This document shows positions 22,393 to 30,649 of a DNA stretch of 53,380 nucleotides, one piece after another. The position numbers and the translations under genes are program-made. The notes under the pieces are model-generated. The model searched no databases, was not told the origin of the DNA, and saw nothing but the letters and a program-made list of their open reading frames with translations. Origin of the DNA: VRUE01 sp036266075 (GTDB lineage Bacteria; Actinomycetota; Thermoleophilia; Solirubrobacterales; 70-9); NCBI GenBank assembly GCA_036266075.1, contig DATANV010000018.1, positions 1-53,380 of the forward strand. Reading direction: 5' to 3'. The first letter of the stretch is position 1. Each line of letters starts with the position of its first letter.

Positions 22393-24039
22393 TTGCCCTC
22401 CCTAGGTCGTTCAACGCTGCGGACGCAGCCCATCCCACGCTGGCTGGAGCTCACCGGCGCCGCCCTCCTCTTCACCGTTCTGTCTTTCGCGGTGTTCGGC
22501 TGGTACGCATTCCACGGCGGCTTCGTCGCCGACGACTGGGTCAACGCAGACCATTACTACTTCCACTCCGGATCCGGATTCTGGGACGCGGTCGGTAACT
22601 ACCAGACGCCCAGCAGGCCGGTTGCCGCGGTCTACGTGTCCCTGACTTACGCGGCGCTCGGCATGCACCTCCACTACCACCTCGTGCTTTCGGTGCTGCT
22701 CGCGGCGTTTCTCTCGATCGCCTTCTTCGCGTTCCTGCGCACGGTGGGCCTCGGCCTGACGCTCGCGCTGGCTGCCGCGGTCCTGCTGCTGATGTTCCCC
22801 TCGTCCGACTCGACGCGACTCTGGAGCACCGCGAGCCAGATCGACCTGTTCATCGGCCTCTATCTCGTCGCTGCGGCGATCGCAATCGCTGGACGCCGGC
22901 GGTTCGGACCGGCTCCAACCACTCCCGCGGTCATTGCGCAGGTACTCGCCTCCGCCCTCGCCGTTACTGCGGTCGCCGGCTACGAGATCGTCGCACCCGC
23001 CGTGCTGCTGTCGGTGATCCTCTATCGCCTCACCGACGGCGGTGGTGGGGCGATCTGGCGCTGGCTCCTCGACGCGATTCCCACCCTGCTGGTCCTGGTC
23101 CTCTTCACGCGAAAGTTCGGCGACGGCGGAGATTTCGGTCTGCCGCTGCTGGCGAACCTTCGCCTCGTCGGCGATGGCGCGGTCTCAGTACTGGGTTATT
23201 CGCTGTTCCCGGCACGGGCGACCTCGGGCTGGGCCGTCCTCGCGGGGGTGGCGGCGGTCATCGTCGTCATGCTGCTGGTCAGGCGGACCGCAGCTGCGAC
23301 GCCGGACCGCGACTCGATCATCCGCTGGCTGCGCCCAACGCTGCTGGCGATCGCCGGCATCGTCGTCGGCTACCTGATGATCATCCCCGCGGGAGACCGC
23401 TACCCGCTCTACGCAGCCGGTGTCCAGAACCGGGCCAACTGCTTCGCGGCCCTCGGCTTCAGCGCCCTCGTCGTGTTCGTGCTGGCGGCGGTCGCAGCGG
23501 TGATCGTCGCTGCCGTGCCGCGGCTCCCGGAGGAAGCTCGAACGCGGCTTCGAGGGATCCTCACCGGCTCGCTGGTGCTCTTCATGATCGGGGTGTACAC
23601 GGTGCGGATGAGCGAAGACGGAGACAGGTGGGTGAAGGCTGCCGAGCTCCAGGCCCAGATCCTCGGCGGGGCCCATGAACTTGTACCCTCGCCGCCGACC
23701 GGCAGCACGATCTTCACCTCACCCTTCCCGGGGTACGCCTCCCCCAGCCTTCCTGTCTTCGGCGGCGGCGGGAACAACGACGAGCTCGGCGCATTCAAGG
23801 TCAGCTATGGGCGCGCCGACCTGCGGGCATTCCCGCTGCTGGACGGGGTCGGCGCCGCCTGCGGCCCGACGAGCATGGCCACCCCAGATGCGGGCAACAG
23901 CAGGACCGCCTATGGCAAGGCGATCCTGATCAATTTCCGCGTGTCCGCCGTGTACAGGCCGATGAACCGGAGCGAGTGCCTCAGGGACACGGAGGCGATG
24001 AAGCCCTACGGACCGGTGAATTTCTCGGACGAGTGGTAA
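22393..24039 (+). CDS. Polytopic membrane protein, GT-C-like
   Basis: A 548-residue protein with about 10 membrane helices. The first outward loop reads FVADDWVNADHYYF, with an acidic ADDW motif followed by QTPSRPVAAVYV, again placed like a GT-C catalytic loop. The C-terminal ~130 residues are extracellular and soluble (GSTIFTSPFPGYASPSLP, then a FGGGGNNDELG stretch). TTG 22393 is the only in-frame start before helix 1 and follows the TATAAT box closely. The family is not recognised. It is divergent from the gene at 20616, separated by about 64 bases. Confidence 0.7.
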   Translation: MPSLGRSTLRTQPIPRWLELTGAALLFTVLSFAVFGWYAFHGGFVADDWVNADHYYFHSGSGFWDAVGNYQTPSRPVAAVYVSLTYAALGMHLHYHLVLSVLLAAFLSIAFFAFLRTVGLGLTLALAAAVLLLMFPSSDSTRLWSTASQIDLFIGLYLVAAAIAIAGRRRFGPAPTTPAVIAQVLASALAVTAVAGYEIVAPAVLLSVILYRLTDGGGGAIWRWLLDAIPTLLVLVLFTRKFGDGGDFGLPLLANLRLVGDGAVSVLGYSLFPARATSGWAVLAGVAAVIVVMLLVRRTAAATPDRDSIIRWLRPTLLAIAGIVVGYLMIIPAGDRYPLYAAGVQNRANCFAALGFSALVVFVLAAVAAVIVAAVPRLPEEARTRLRGILTGSLVLFMIGVYTVRMSEDGDRWVKAAELQAQILGGAHELVPSPPTGSTIFTSPFPGYASPSLPVFGGGGNNDELGAFKVSYGRADLRAFPLLDGVGAACGPTSMATPDAGNSRTAYGKAILINFRVSAVYRPMNRSECLRDTEAMKPYGPVNFSDEW

Positions 24040-24068
24040 CGCCGCGGGGATTCGCCAACCGCCATCAA

Positions 24069-24074
24069 TAGACT
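24069..24074 (+). promoter_or_regulatory. -10 box (TAGACT) before GT87 gene
   Basis: TANNNT ending 8 bases before ATG 24083, in a 43-base gap, so this gene has its own leaderless-type promoter. Confidence 0.45.
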
Positions 24075-24082
24075 CGGCCGCC

Positions 24083-25381
24083 ATGGCGGAGCACCCAACC
24101 CGGGCAGGGATGGACCTCGTTCGCTCGATCCTGTCCAACCGCACATTCTGGATCGTGGGTGCGGTCTGGGTCGGGATGCTGGCGCTGATGTTCGTCCAGG
24201 TCGGCTTCTGGAACGACGTCTATGGCGTCAACTACCAAGACGCCGACCAGTACACGTTGTGGTCGGAAATCCTCGCCCACCAGCACGTCATGCCGCCGGA
24301 AGACACCTGGCAGTACCCGCCGGGGGCCGCCTTCCTGCTGCTCCTGCCGCGGATCGGCGTCGTCTGGTTCGGCCTGATCTACCAGCAGTCGTTCATCGTG
24401 ATGATGGTCCTCTTCGACCTCGCCGGCCTGGTCCTGATGGTCCTCCTCGCTCGCCGCACCGGCCGCAGCGTCGGCGTCTGGGTCTGGCTGCTGGCGATAC
24501 CGCTGCTGCAGGCCTTCCCGATCCTGCGCTTCGACCTCGTCCCCACGGTCCTGGTGATGGCGGCCCTGGTCGTCCTCCATCGCCGGCCGGCTTGGTTCGG
24601 CGCCCTGGTCGGCGCCGGGGCGGCGATCAAGGTCTGGCCGATCGTCGTCCTCTTCGGCGAGTGGGACCGCCGGCGCCTGGCGATCGGTGCGGCCACCGCC
24701 GCCGCCACGATCGCCCTCTCCTTCCTCGTCGCCGGGATCTTCTTCGGCGATCAGTCGACCTTCTTCGACAACCAGAACGTCCGCGGCCTGCAGGTCGAGG
24801 CGGTGGGCAGCATCCCCTGGTACGTGCGGCAGACGATCACCGGCAAGGTGCCGCCGACCGTGCAGCGCAACGGCACCCTGGAGATCGGCAGCGATGCCGC
24901 CGACGCTGTCGCCGTGGCGCTCAAATGGATCGGCCTGCTCGTGCTGCTGCTGGCCGCCCTCTGGTGGCGGGCGCGGCGTCGGGCGATCGGCCGGGGGCGC
25001 ATCGACCTCGCCGACCCCGCCGTCAGCCGCGACTTCGTCTTCGCTCTGGTGCTGGCGCTGGTCGTCGTCAGTCGCGTGCTCAGCCCGCAATACATGATCT
25101 GGTTGATCGGCCTGGCGGCCGTCATCCTGACCGCGGGCACCACACGCCTGGCGCGACCGGCCTGGGTCGTGCTCGGCGCCGTGATCCTCACCGCGGGCGC
25201 CTACCAAGCGCCGGCCAACATGGTCTTGCGCAACCTGGGGCTGCTCGTCGCCGCGATCGATGCAGCCGTGCTGATGTACCTGATGCTGCGCGGTACGGCG
25301 GATACACTCGCCGACGATGTCAGAGCAGACCACGTCGAGGCGCCCGAACGGCCGCCCGAACGGCAGCTCCGAGGCGCCTGA
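24083..25381 (+). CDS. GT87 family polyprenol-phosphate-dependent glycosyltransferase-like membrane protein
   Basis: A 432-residue protein with about 10 helices and the landmarks of the GT87/DUF2029 family (PimE-like): an acidic first loop YQDADQYTLWSEIL, WQYPPGAAFLLL, FDLVPTVLVM, AAIKVWPIVVL and LSPQYMIWLIGL. Known members move mannose or related sugars from polyprenol phosphate onto glycans outside the membrane; the polyprenol mannosyltransferase-like genes at 33061 and 37261 could supply the donor. The C-terminal tail is hydrophilic and overlaps the next gene by 65 bases in another frame. Confidence 0.82.
   Translation: MAEHPTRAGMDLVRSILSNRTFWIVGAVWVGMLALMFVQVGFWNDVYGVNYQDADQYTLWSEILAHQHVMPPEDTWQYPPGAAFLLLLPRIGVVWFGLIYQQSFIVMMVLFDLAGLVLMVLLARRTGRSVGVWVWLLAIPLLQAFPILRFDLVPTVLVMAALVVLHRRPAWFGALVGAGAAIKVWPIVVLFGEWDRRRLAIGAATAAATIALSFLVAGIFFGDQSTFFDNQNVRGLQVEAVGSIPWYVRQTITGKVPPTVQRNGTLEIGSDAADAVAVALKWIGLLVLLLAALWWRARRRAIGRGRIDLADPAVSRDFVFALVLALVVVSRVLSPQYMIWLIGLAAVILTAGTTRLARPAWVVLGAVILTAGAYQAPANMVLRNLGLLVAAIDAAVLMYLMLRGTADTLADDVRADHVEAPERPPERQLRGA
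25303..25308 (+). promoter_or_regulatory. -10 box (TACACT) inside the GT87 gene
   Basis: TANNNT ending 8 bases before ATG 25317. It gives the overlapping coiled-coil gene its own possible promoter. Confidence 0.4.
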
Positions 25382-25598
25382 GGCCGCCGCCCTGCGCGAG
25401 GAGCTCGCCCGCAGCCGCGAGGAGATCCTGCGGTTGCGCGACCTCCTGATCGGCAAGGACGCGGAGATGGGCAGGCTGCGCGGGCGCCTCGAGCAGCTCG
25501 AGGACCGCACCAACCGGATGCTCGGCGCCGCCGCGTTCCTGCGCCGGTTGGGACCGGCAACCGCCCGCCTGCGCTCGCTGGGCCGGGGCCGCAAGTAG
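25317..25598 (+). CDS. Small coiled-coil protein beside GT2 gene
   Basis: A 93-residue hydrophilic protein. An N-terminal polar segment (about 1-22) is followed by a coiled coil (ALREELARSREEILRLRDLL, then MGRLRGRLEQLEDRTNRML) and a basic tail ending LGRGRK. There is no signal or membrane helix. The start lies inside the GT87 gene, and the stop is one base before the GT2 GTG, so it is coupled to that gene. The design matches the protein at 13881 (coiled coil plus basic end beside a glycosyltransferase), though I see no clear sequence identity. Function is unknown. Confidence 0.68.
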   Translation: MSEQTTSRRPNGRPNGSSEAPEAAALREELARSREEILRLRDLLIGKDAEMGRLRGRLEQLEDRTNRMLGAAAFLRRLGPATARLRSLGRGRK

Positions 25599-25599
25599 C

Positions 25600-27258
25600 G
25601 TGGCGGCCGCGCCGCGGTTCTCGATCCTCACGCCGGTCTACGAAACTCCGGCCGAGATTTTGCGGGCGATGCTCCGCTCGGTGGCCGCCCAGCGCTGCGG
25701 CGACTGGGAGCTGTGCCTGGTCGACGACGCCTCCGAGGGGCCGCACGTCGCCGAGATCCTCGAGCGCGCCCGCGAGGCAGACCCGCGGATCAAGGTGCGT
25801 CGCCGCGAGGCCAACGGCGGCATCGTCGCCGCTTCAAACGACGCGCTGGCGATGGCGCGCGGCGAGTTCGTCGCCCTGCTCGACCACGACGACGAGCTCC
25901 ACCCTCGGGCTCTGGACCGCGTCGCGAGCGCGATCGACGCGACCCCCAAGGCCGACTACGTCTACACCGACGAGGACAAGATCGACGAGGCCGGGCGCCG
26001 CTCGGGGCCGTTCTTCAAGCCCGACTGGTCGCCGGAGCGGATGCGCACGCAGATGTACACCTGCCACCTCAGCGTCCTGCGCCGCTCGCTGGTCGAGGCG
26101 GTCGGCGGCTTCGATCCCGAGTTCGAGGGCTCTCAGGACTGGGACCTGGTGCTGAAGGTGACCGAGCGCGCCCGGGGGGTGCTGCACGTGCCGAAGGTCC
26201 TTTATCACTGGCGCACCCTGGAGACCTCCGCCGCCGGCGGCGGCGAAGAGGCCAAGCCCTGGGCCTTCGAGGCCGGCGGGCGGGCAGTTCAGGCCCACTG
26301 CGAGCGGATCGGCCTGCCGGCGCGGGTCGAGCGCGACGCGGCCGACGCCGGCGTCTACCACCTGCGGCCCGAGCTGCGCGAGCAGCCGTCGGTCAGCATC
26401 GTGATCCCCACCGCCGGCACCTCGCGCGAGGTCCGCTACGAGCGGGTCGTGCTGGTCAGCCACTGTCTACGCAGCATCGTCGCCGACTCGACCTACGAGA
26501 ACTACGAGATCGTCTGCGTCGCCGACGACTCGGTCGACCCGCGGGTGCTCGGCGAGCTGGGCGAGATCGCCGGCGAGCGGCTGCGCGTCGTCCCCTACGA
26601 GGAGCCGTTCAACTTCTCGGCCAAGATCAACCGCGGCGCCGCCCACTGCGAGGGCGAGCACCTGCTGCTGCTCAACGACGACATCGAGGTGGCGACGCCC
26701 GACTGGATCGAGCGCATGGTCATGTACTCCTCCATGACGGAGATCGGCGCGGTCGGCGGCCGCCTGCTCTGGGAGGACGGCCGCCTGCAGCACGTCGGCG
26801 TCGGCTTCGAAGGAGGCCTGCCCGGCCACCCCTACCGCGGCTTCGCCGGCGAGTTCAAGGGCTACTCCAACAACGTCCTCATCGCCCGCAACTGCCTGGC
26901 GGTGACCGGCGCCTGCCTGATGACCCGCCGCGCTGTCTTCGAGGAGCTGGGCGGCTTCACGACCCAGCTGCCGGTCAACTACAACGACGCCGACTACTGC
27001 CTCAAGGCGTGGGCGAGCGGCAGGCGGATCGTCTACGACCCCGACCTGGCGATGTACCACTTCGAGTCCTCCAGCCGCTCCTCCGAGGTGGAGGAGTGGG
27101 AGAAGGAATGGCTGCAGGAGCGCTGGCTCCCGAGCATCCCACGCGACCCCTATTCGAACCCCAACCTGCGTCGCGGCGAGCCGCGGCTCGGCGCCATGCT
27201 GATGTCGGTGCTGGGCCGGCCCCGGCTGCTGCGACGCCCCCACCGGGAGGTGGCCTGA
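25600..27258 (+). CDS. Tandem-domain GT2 glycosyltransferase
   Basis: A 552-residue protein with two GT-A domains. The first (about 1-240) has RFSILTPVYETPAEILRAML, CLVDDASEGP, ALLDHDDELHPRAL (DDD-type metal site) and GSQDWDLVLKV. The second (about 260-540) has VSIVIPTAGTSREVRYERV, CVADDSVDP, LLLNDDIEVATPDWIERM and NYNDADYCLKAW. The double GT2 layout is common in O-antigen loci, where one protein adds two residues. GTG 25600 directly follows the coiled-coil stop. A GGGAGGTGG stretch near its 3' end serves the next gene. Confidence 0.88.
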   Translation: MAAAPRFSILTPVYETPAEILRAMLRSVAAQRCGDWELCLVDDASEGPHVAEILERAREADPRIKVRRREANGGIVAASNDALAMARGEFVALLDHDDELHPRALDRVASAIDATPKADYVYTDEDKIDEAGRRSGPFFKPDWSPERMRTQMYTCHLSVLRRSLVEAVGGFDPEFEGSQDWDLVLKVTERARGVLHVPKVLYHWRTLETSAAGGGEEAKPWAFEAGGRAVQAHCERIGLPARVERDAADAGVYHLRPELREQPSVSIVIPTAGTSREVRYERVVLVSHCLRSIVADSTYENYEIVCVADDSVDPRVLGELGEIAGERLRVVPYEEPFNFSAKINRGAAHCEGEHLLLLNDDIEVATPDWIERMVMYSSMTEIGAVGGRLLWEDGRLQHVGVGFEGGLPGHPYRGFAGEFKGYSNNVLIARNCLAVTGACLMTRRAVFEELGGFTTQLPVNYNDADYCLKAWASGRRIVYDPDLAMYHFESSSRSSEVEEWEKEWLQERWLPSIPRDPYSNPNLRRGEPRLGAMLMSVLGRPRLLRRPHREVA

Positions 27259-27260
27259 CC

Positions 27261-27914
27261 TTGAACTACGAGCGGCTCTACTCGTACCGCTTCCGCGACA
27301 TCGACCAGGACGCGCGCATCGCCGTCTGGAGGGAGATCGCACCGCACGTCCACGGACTGATGGGCAACCCGCAGAGGCTGCTCGACCCGGCCGCCGGCCG
27401 CGGCGAGTTCATCGGCGCCGTGCCGGCGGAGGAGACCTGGGCGGTTGACGAGGTTGCCTACGAGCAGGCGAGCTACAAGCCCGACACCAAGGTGATCACC
27501 GCCTCGATCATGGACGCCGAGCTGCCGGCCGGGCACTTCGACGGCGTCTACGTCTCCAACTTCCTCGAGCACCTGCCGGAACAGAAAGCGATCGCCGCCT
27601 TCCTGGAGAAGATGCACGCGGCGATGGCGTCCGGGGGCCGGATCGCGATCATGGGCCCCAACTACCGCTACTGCGCCAAGGAGTACTGGGACTGCGCCGA
27701 TCACTACGTCGCGCTGACCCACGTGGCGATCGCCGAGCACCTCTATGCCGCCGGCTTCGAGCCGGAAAAGATCGTCCCGCGCTACCTGCCCTACTCGTTC
27801 CGCGGCATCCTGCCGCCCTCCCAAGCGCTGACCCGGCTCTACCTGAAGACGCCGCTTGCCTGGCGACTGCTCGGCAAGCAGTTCCTCGTCATCGGCCGCC
27901 GGCTCGACGTCTGA
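27261..27914 (+). CDS. SAM-dependent methyltransferase, class I
   Basis: A 217-residue protein. The SAM-binding loop is LLDPAAGRGEF (motif I, about 41-50), an acidic residue follows in AVDEVAYE, and VSNFLEHLPEQ (about 98-108) is the motif seen after the fourth strand in sugar and lipid O-methyltransferases. It probably methylates a sugar hydroxyl on the growing chain. The start is TTG 27261 with a good ribosome site, GGGAGGTGG, about 8 bases upstream; there is no ATG near. A short gap with its own -10 box separates it from the next gene. Confidence 0.8.
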   Translation: MNYERLYSYRFRDIDQDARIAVWREIAPHVHGLMGNPQRLLDPAAGRGEFIGAVPAEETWAVDEVAYEQASYKPDTKVITASIMDAELPAGHFDGVYVSNFLEHLPEQKAIAAFLEKMHAAMASGGRIAIMGPNYRYCAKEYWDCADHYVALTHVAIAEHLYAAGFEPEKIVPRYLPYSFRGILPPSQALTRLYLKTPLAWRLLGKQFLVIGRRLDV

Positions 27915-27956
27915 TTGGGCCGCTTGCGAGGGCCGGGTCGCGCCGGCGGCTGTCGC

Positions 27957-27962
27957 TATGCT
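27957..27962 (+). promoter_or_regulatory. -10 box (TATGCT) before SDR gene
   Basis: TANNNT ending 6 bases before GTG 27969; it decides between this start and upstream frames. Confidence 0.45.
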
Positions 27963-27968
27963 GCCGAC

Positions 27969-28946
27969 GTGCCAAACGCGCCCGCCTGGAAAGGTCGCGC
28001 GGCTGGGGGCAGGCAAGGCACCCGCGCTCTTGTCGTCGGCAGCGGCTTCATCGGCTCTCACGTAGTTGCCGAGCTTGCCGCCAAAGATCGGCCGCCTGTC
28101 GTGCTCACCCGTTCACAGCCCGTGGACGCGGTCGTCGCTGCCCTCGCGCCCGGCGACCTGCACCTCGGGGACGCCGCTGACCCCGCCGCGCTGGAGGCGG
28201 CGCTCGACGGCGTCGGCCATGTCCTCTACTGCGCGGGAGGCCTGCTGCCAGCCGCCTCCGAGCGCAACCCCGAGCGCGACGCCGAGCTGACCCTGCGACC
28301 GCTGCGGGCCGTGCTCGATGCGCTCGGCCCCCGTCCCGGGGTGGGGCTGACCTACGTCTCCTCCGGAGGCACGGTCTACGGCGAGCCGCAGAGCGTGCCG
28401 GTTCCCGAGACGGCGCCGACCCGGCCGCGCGGCTCCTACGGCAAGCTGCACCTGCGCTGCGAGGAGGAGATCGAGCGGCACTGCGCCGAGCGAGGGCTGC
28501 ACGCGAGGATCCTTCGCTGCTCCACGGTCTATGGGCCGTACCAGCAGCCCGACCGCGGCCAGGGGGCGGTCGTAACCTTCCTGCACCGGATCGAACGAGG
28601 CGAGACGATCGACCTCTACGGCGACGGCGGCACGACCCGCGACTACGTCTACGTCGGCGACGTCGCCCGCGTCGCCTTCGACCTGCTCGAGCGCGACGAC
28701 GGGCCGCGCGTGCTGAACGTCGGCGCCGGGGTCGGCACCTCGCTGCTCGACCTGCTGCGCCTCGCGGAGCGCCGGGTCGGCCGCGAGGCGATCGTCGACC
28801 GCCACCCCGAGCGCGGCTTCGACGTCCACCGGATCGTGCTCGACGTCGGCCGCCTGCGCGAGCTGACGGGGTTCGAGCCGACGCCGCTGGAGGCCGGAAT
28901 CGAGCGCACCCACGCCTGGCTCACCTCGGCGGCGGAGCGCGTGTGA
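27969..28946 (+). CDS. NAD(P)-dependent nucleotide-sugar epimerase/dehydratase (extended SDR)
   Basis: A 325-residue extended SDR. Nucleotide binding is ALVVGSGFIGSHVV (GxGxxG-like), with YCAGG after strand 4, YVSSGGTVYGEP, the catalytic pair in SYGKLHLR (Tyr-x3-Lys) and CSTVYGPYQQPDRGQG. It should interconvert nucleotide sugars (UDP-glucose 4-epimerase group), but the substrate is not readable. GTG 27969 is preferred to upstream starts because of the TATGCT box. It overlaps the following GT4 gene by GTGA, so its product may feed that enzyme. Confidence 0.85.
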   Translation: MPNAPAWKGRAAGGRQGTRALVVGSGFIGSHVVAELAAKDRPPVVLTRSQPVDAVVAALAPGDLHLGDAADPAALEAALDGVGHVLYCAGGLLPAASERNPERDAELTLRPLRAVLDALGPRPGVGLTYVSSGGTVYGEPQSVPVPETAPTRPRGSYGKLHLRCEEEIERHCAERGLHARILRCSTVYGPYQQPDRGQGAVVTFLHRIERGETIDLYGDGGTTRDYVYVGDVARVAFDLLERDDGPRVLNVGAGVGTSLLDLLRLAERRVGREAIVDRHPERGFDVHRIVLDVGRLRELTGFEPTPLEAGIERTHAWLTSAAERV

Positions 28947-30649
28947 AGTCCCTCCGCGAGCGCTGGGCCGCCCTCGACTGGCGGCTGAAAGCCACCCGGC
29001 GCCTTTGGAGCTTCGGCGTCACGCCCGACATGCCGTTCATGGCGCCCGGGCCGCTCGGGCCTGGCGCCCACGGACAGATCGACGACCCGGAGGCCGGCAA
29101 GCGCATCGACGGCGAAAGCCTCTACGTCCGGGGCTGGGCCCTCTTCCCCTCCGGCCCCCCGGCCCAGGTGGAGGCCTGGCTCGGCGAGCAGCCGCTCGGT
29201 AGAGCGCGGGTCGGGCTGCGGCGACCCGACATCGAAAAGCGGACGGGGGACGCCCTGGCCGGTGTCTCCGGATTCGAGCTGATCGCCGACCTCAGCCAGC
29301 GCCAGGCGCCCGACGGCGAGGCCAGCCTGCGCGCCGTGGCGACCAGCCCCCAGGGCGAGCGTCACGAGCTTCCCCCCGTGGCGATCGAGCTGCGGAGCGA
29401 AGTCGAGGACGAGGCCCCGCTGCCACCGCCGGCGCCCCGAACCCCCCGTGCCTCCGGCGGCCGCGGCAGGCGCCTGCTGGTCTGCACCCACCAGCTCAAC
29501 CTCGGCGGCGCGCAGCTCTACCTGCTCGACCTGCTGCGAGAGCTGGTTGCGCAGGGACTCGCCGAACCGACCGTGGTCAGCGCCCTCGACGGCAAGCTGC
29601 GCGCGGACCTGGAAGGGCTCGGGATCCCAGTCCACATCTCCGACCTCGCCCCACTCGAAGACCTCAGCTCGCACATCGGCCGCGTCGAGGAGCTGGTCGC
29701 CTGGGCCGAGGGGCGCGACTTCGAGGCGGTCTTCGTCAACACGGCCACCGCCTTCACCTTCCCCGGTGCCGAGGCGGCAGGCGAGCTCGGCCTGCCGGCG
29801 ATCTGGGCGATCCACGAGAGCTTCCCGCTGCCGGTGCTGTGGGCCGAGCTCGGCCGCTCGGTCAGGCGGCGCGCCGAGCGGGCCCTCTCGGAGGCGGCGG
29901 TGGCCGTCTTCGAGGCCGAGGCGACGCGACGCCTCTTCGAGCCGCCGCTGCGCGCGGGCCGTGGCCTGGTGCGGCCGTACGGCCTCGACCTGGAGCCGAT
30001 CGAAGCCGCGCGGGCCGCCTTCGACCCGACGGCGGCGCGGCGCGAGGCCGGCCTCGCCGAGGACGCCGAGGTCGTGCTCTGCGTCGGCACGATCGAGCCG
30101 CGCAAGGCGCAGCTGCCGCTGACCCAGGCCTTCGGCTCGATCGCCGAGCGCCATCCGCGCGCCAGGCTGGTCTTCGTCGGCGGGCGCGACGACGCCGACA
30201 CCGAAGCGGTCGCCGAGTTCATCGATGCCGCCGGCCTTCACGACCGCGTCCAGATCGTCCCGGTCACGCCCGACGTCCTGCCCTGGTACCAGATGGCCGA
30301 TCTGCTGGTCTGCGCTTCGGACATCGAGTCGCTGCCGCGGACGGTGCTCGAGGCGATGGCCTTCGAGACGCCTGTGCTGGCGACGAACGTCTTCGGGCTG
30401 CCCGAGTTGATCGACGACGGCGAGACCGGCTGGCTCTGCGAGCCGCGCGACATGCGCGCCCTGGCGGCAGCCCTCGAGCGGGCGCTCGGCTCCTCGCAGG
30501 AGGAGCGGCGACGGATCGGGCGAGCCGGGCGGGAGCTGGTCATACACCGCCACGCGCTAGACGCCTACGCGCGCGAGGTGGGGAGGCTAATCGAGCAGGC
30601 GGTGGCTGGCGAAGCGCCGACGGGAGGCGAGCGTGCGGCTGCCGACTAG
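28943..30649 (+). CDS. GT4 family glycosyltransferase with N-terminal accessory domain
   Basis: A 568-residue protein. Residues about 1-165 form a beta-rich accessory domain (YVRGWALFPSGPPAQVEAWL, RPDIEKRTGD) and a Pro-rich linker. Residues about 175-560 are a GT-B/GT4 enzyme: LLVCTHQLNLGGAQLYLLDLL split over the first strand, VVLCVGTIEPRKAQLPL, and VCASDIESLPRTVLEAMAF with the EX7E-type glutamates. It is probably a retaining transferase of the polysaccharide pathway. The accessory domain may bind glycan; that is inferred. The start codon GTG overlaps the SDR stop, and the next membrane protein gene begins within its last 17 bases. Confidence 0.86.
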   Translation: MKSLRERWAALDWRLKATRRLWSFGVTPDMPFMAPGPLGPGAHGQIDDPEAGKRIDGESLYVRGWALFPSGPPAQVEAWLGEQPLGRARVGLRRPDIEKRTGDALAGVSGFELIADLSQRQAPDGEASLRAVATSPQGERHELPPVAIELRSEVEDEAPLPPPAPRTPRASGGRGRRLLVCTHQLNLGGAQLYLLDLLRELVAQGLAEPTVVSALDGKLRADLEGLGIPVHISDLAPLEDLSSHIGRVEELVAWAEGRDFEAVFVNTATAFTFPGAEAAGELGLPAIWAIHESFPLPVLWAELGRSVRRRAERALSEAAVAVFEAEATRRLFEPPLRAGRGLVRPYGLDLEPIEAARAAFDPTAARREAGLAEDAEVVLCVGTIEPRKAQLPLTQAFGSIAERHPRARLVFVGGRDDADTEAVAEFIDAAGLHDRVQIVPVTPDVLPWYQMADLLVCASDIESLPRTVLEAMAFETPVLATNVFGLPELIDDGETGWLCEPRDMRALAAALERALGSSQEERRRIGRAGRELVIHRHALDAYAREVGRLIEQAVAGEAPTGGERAAAD

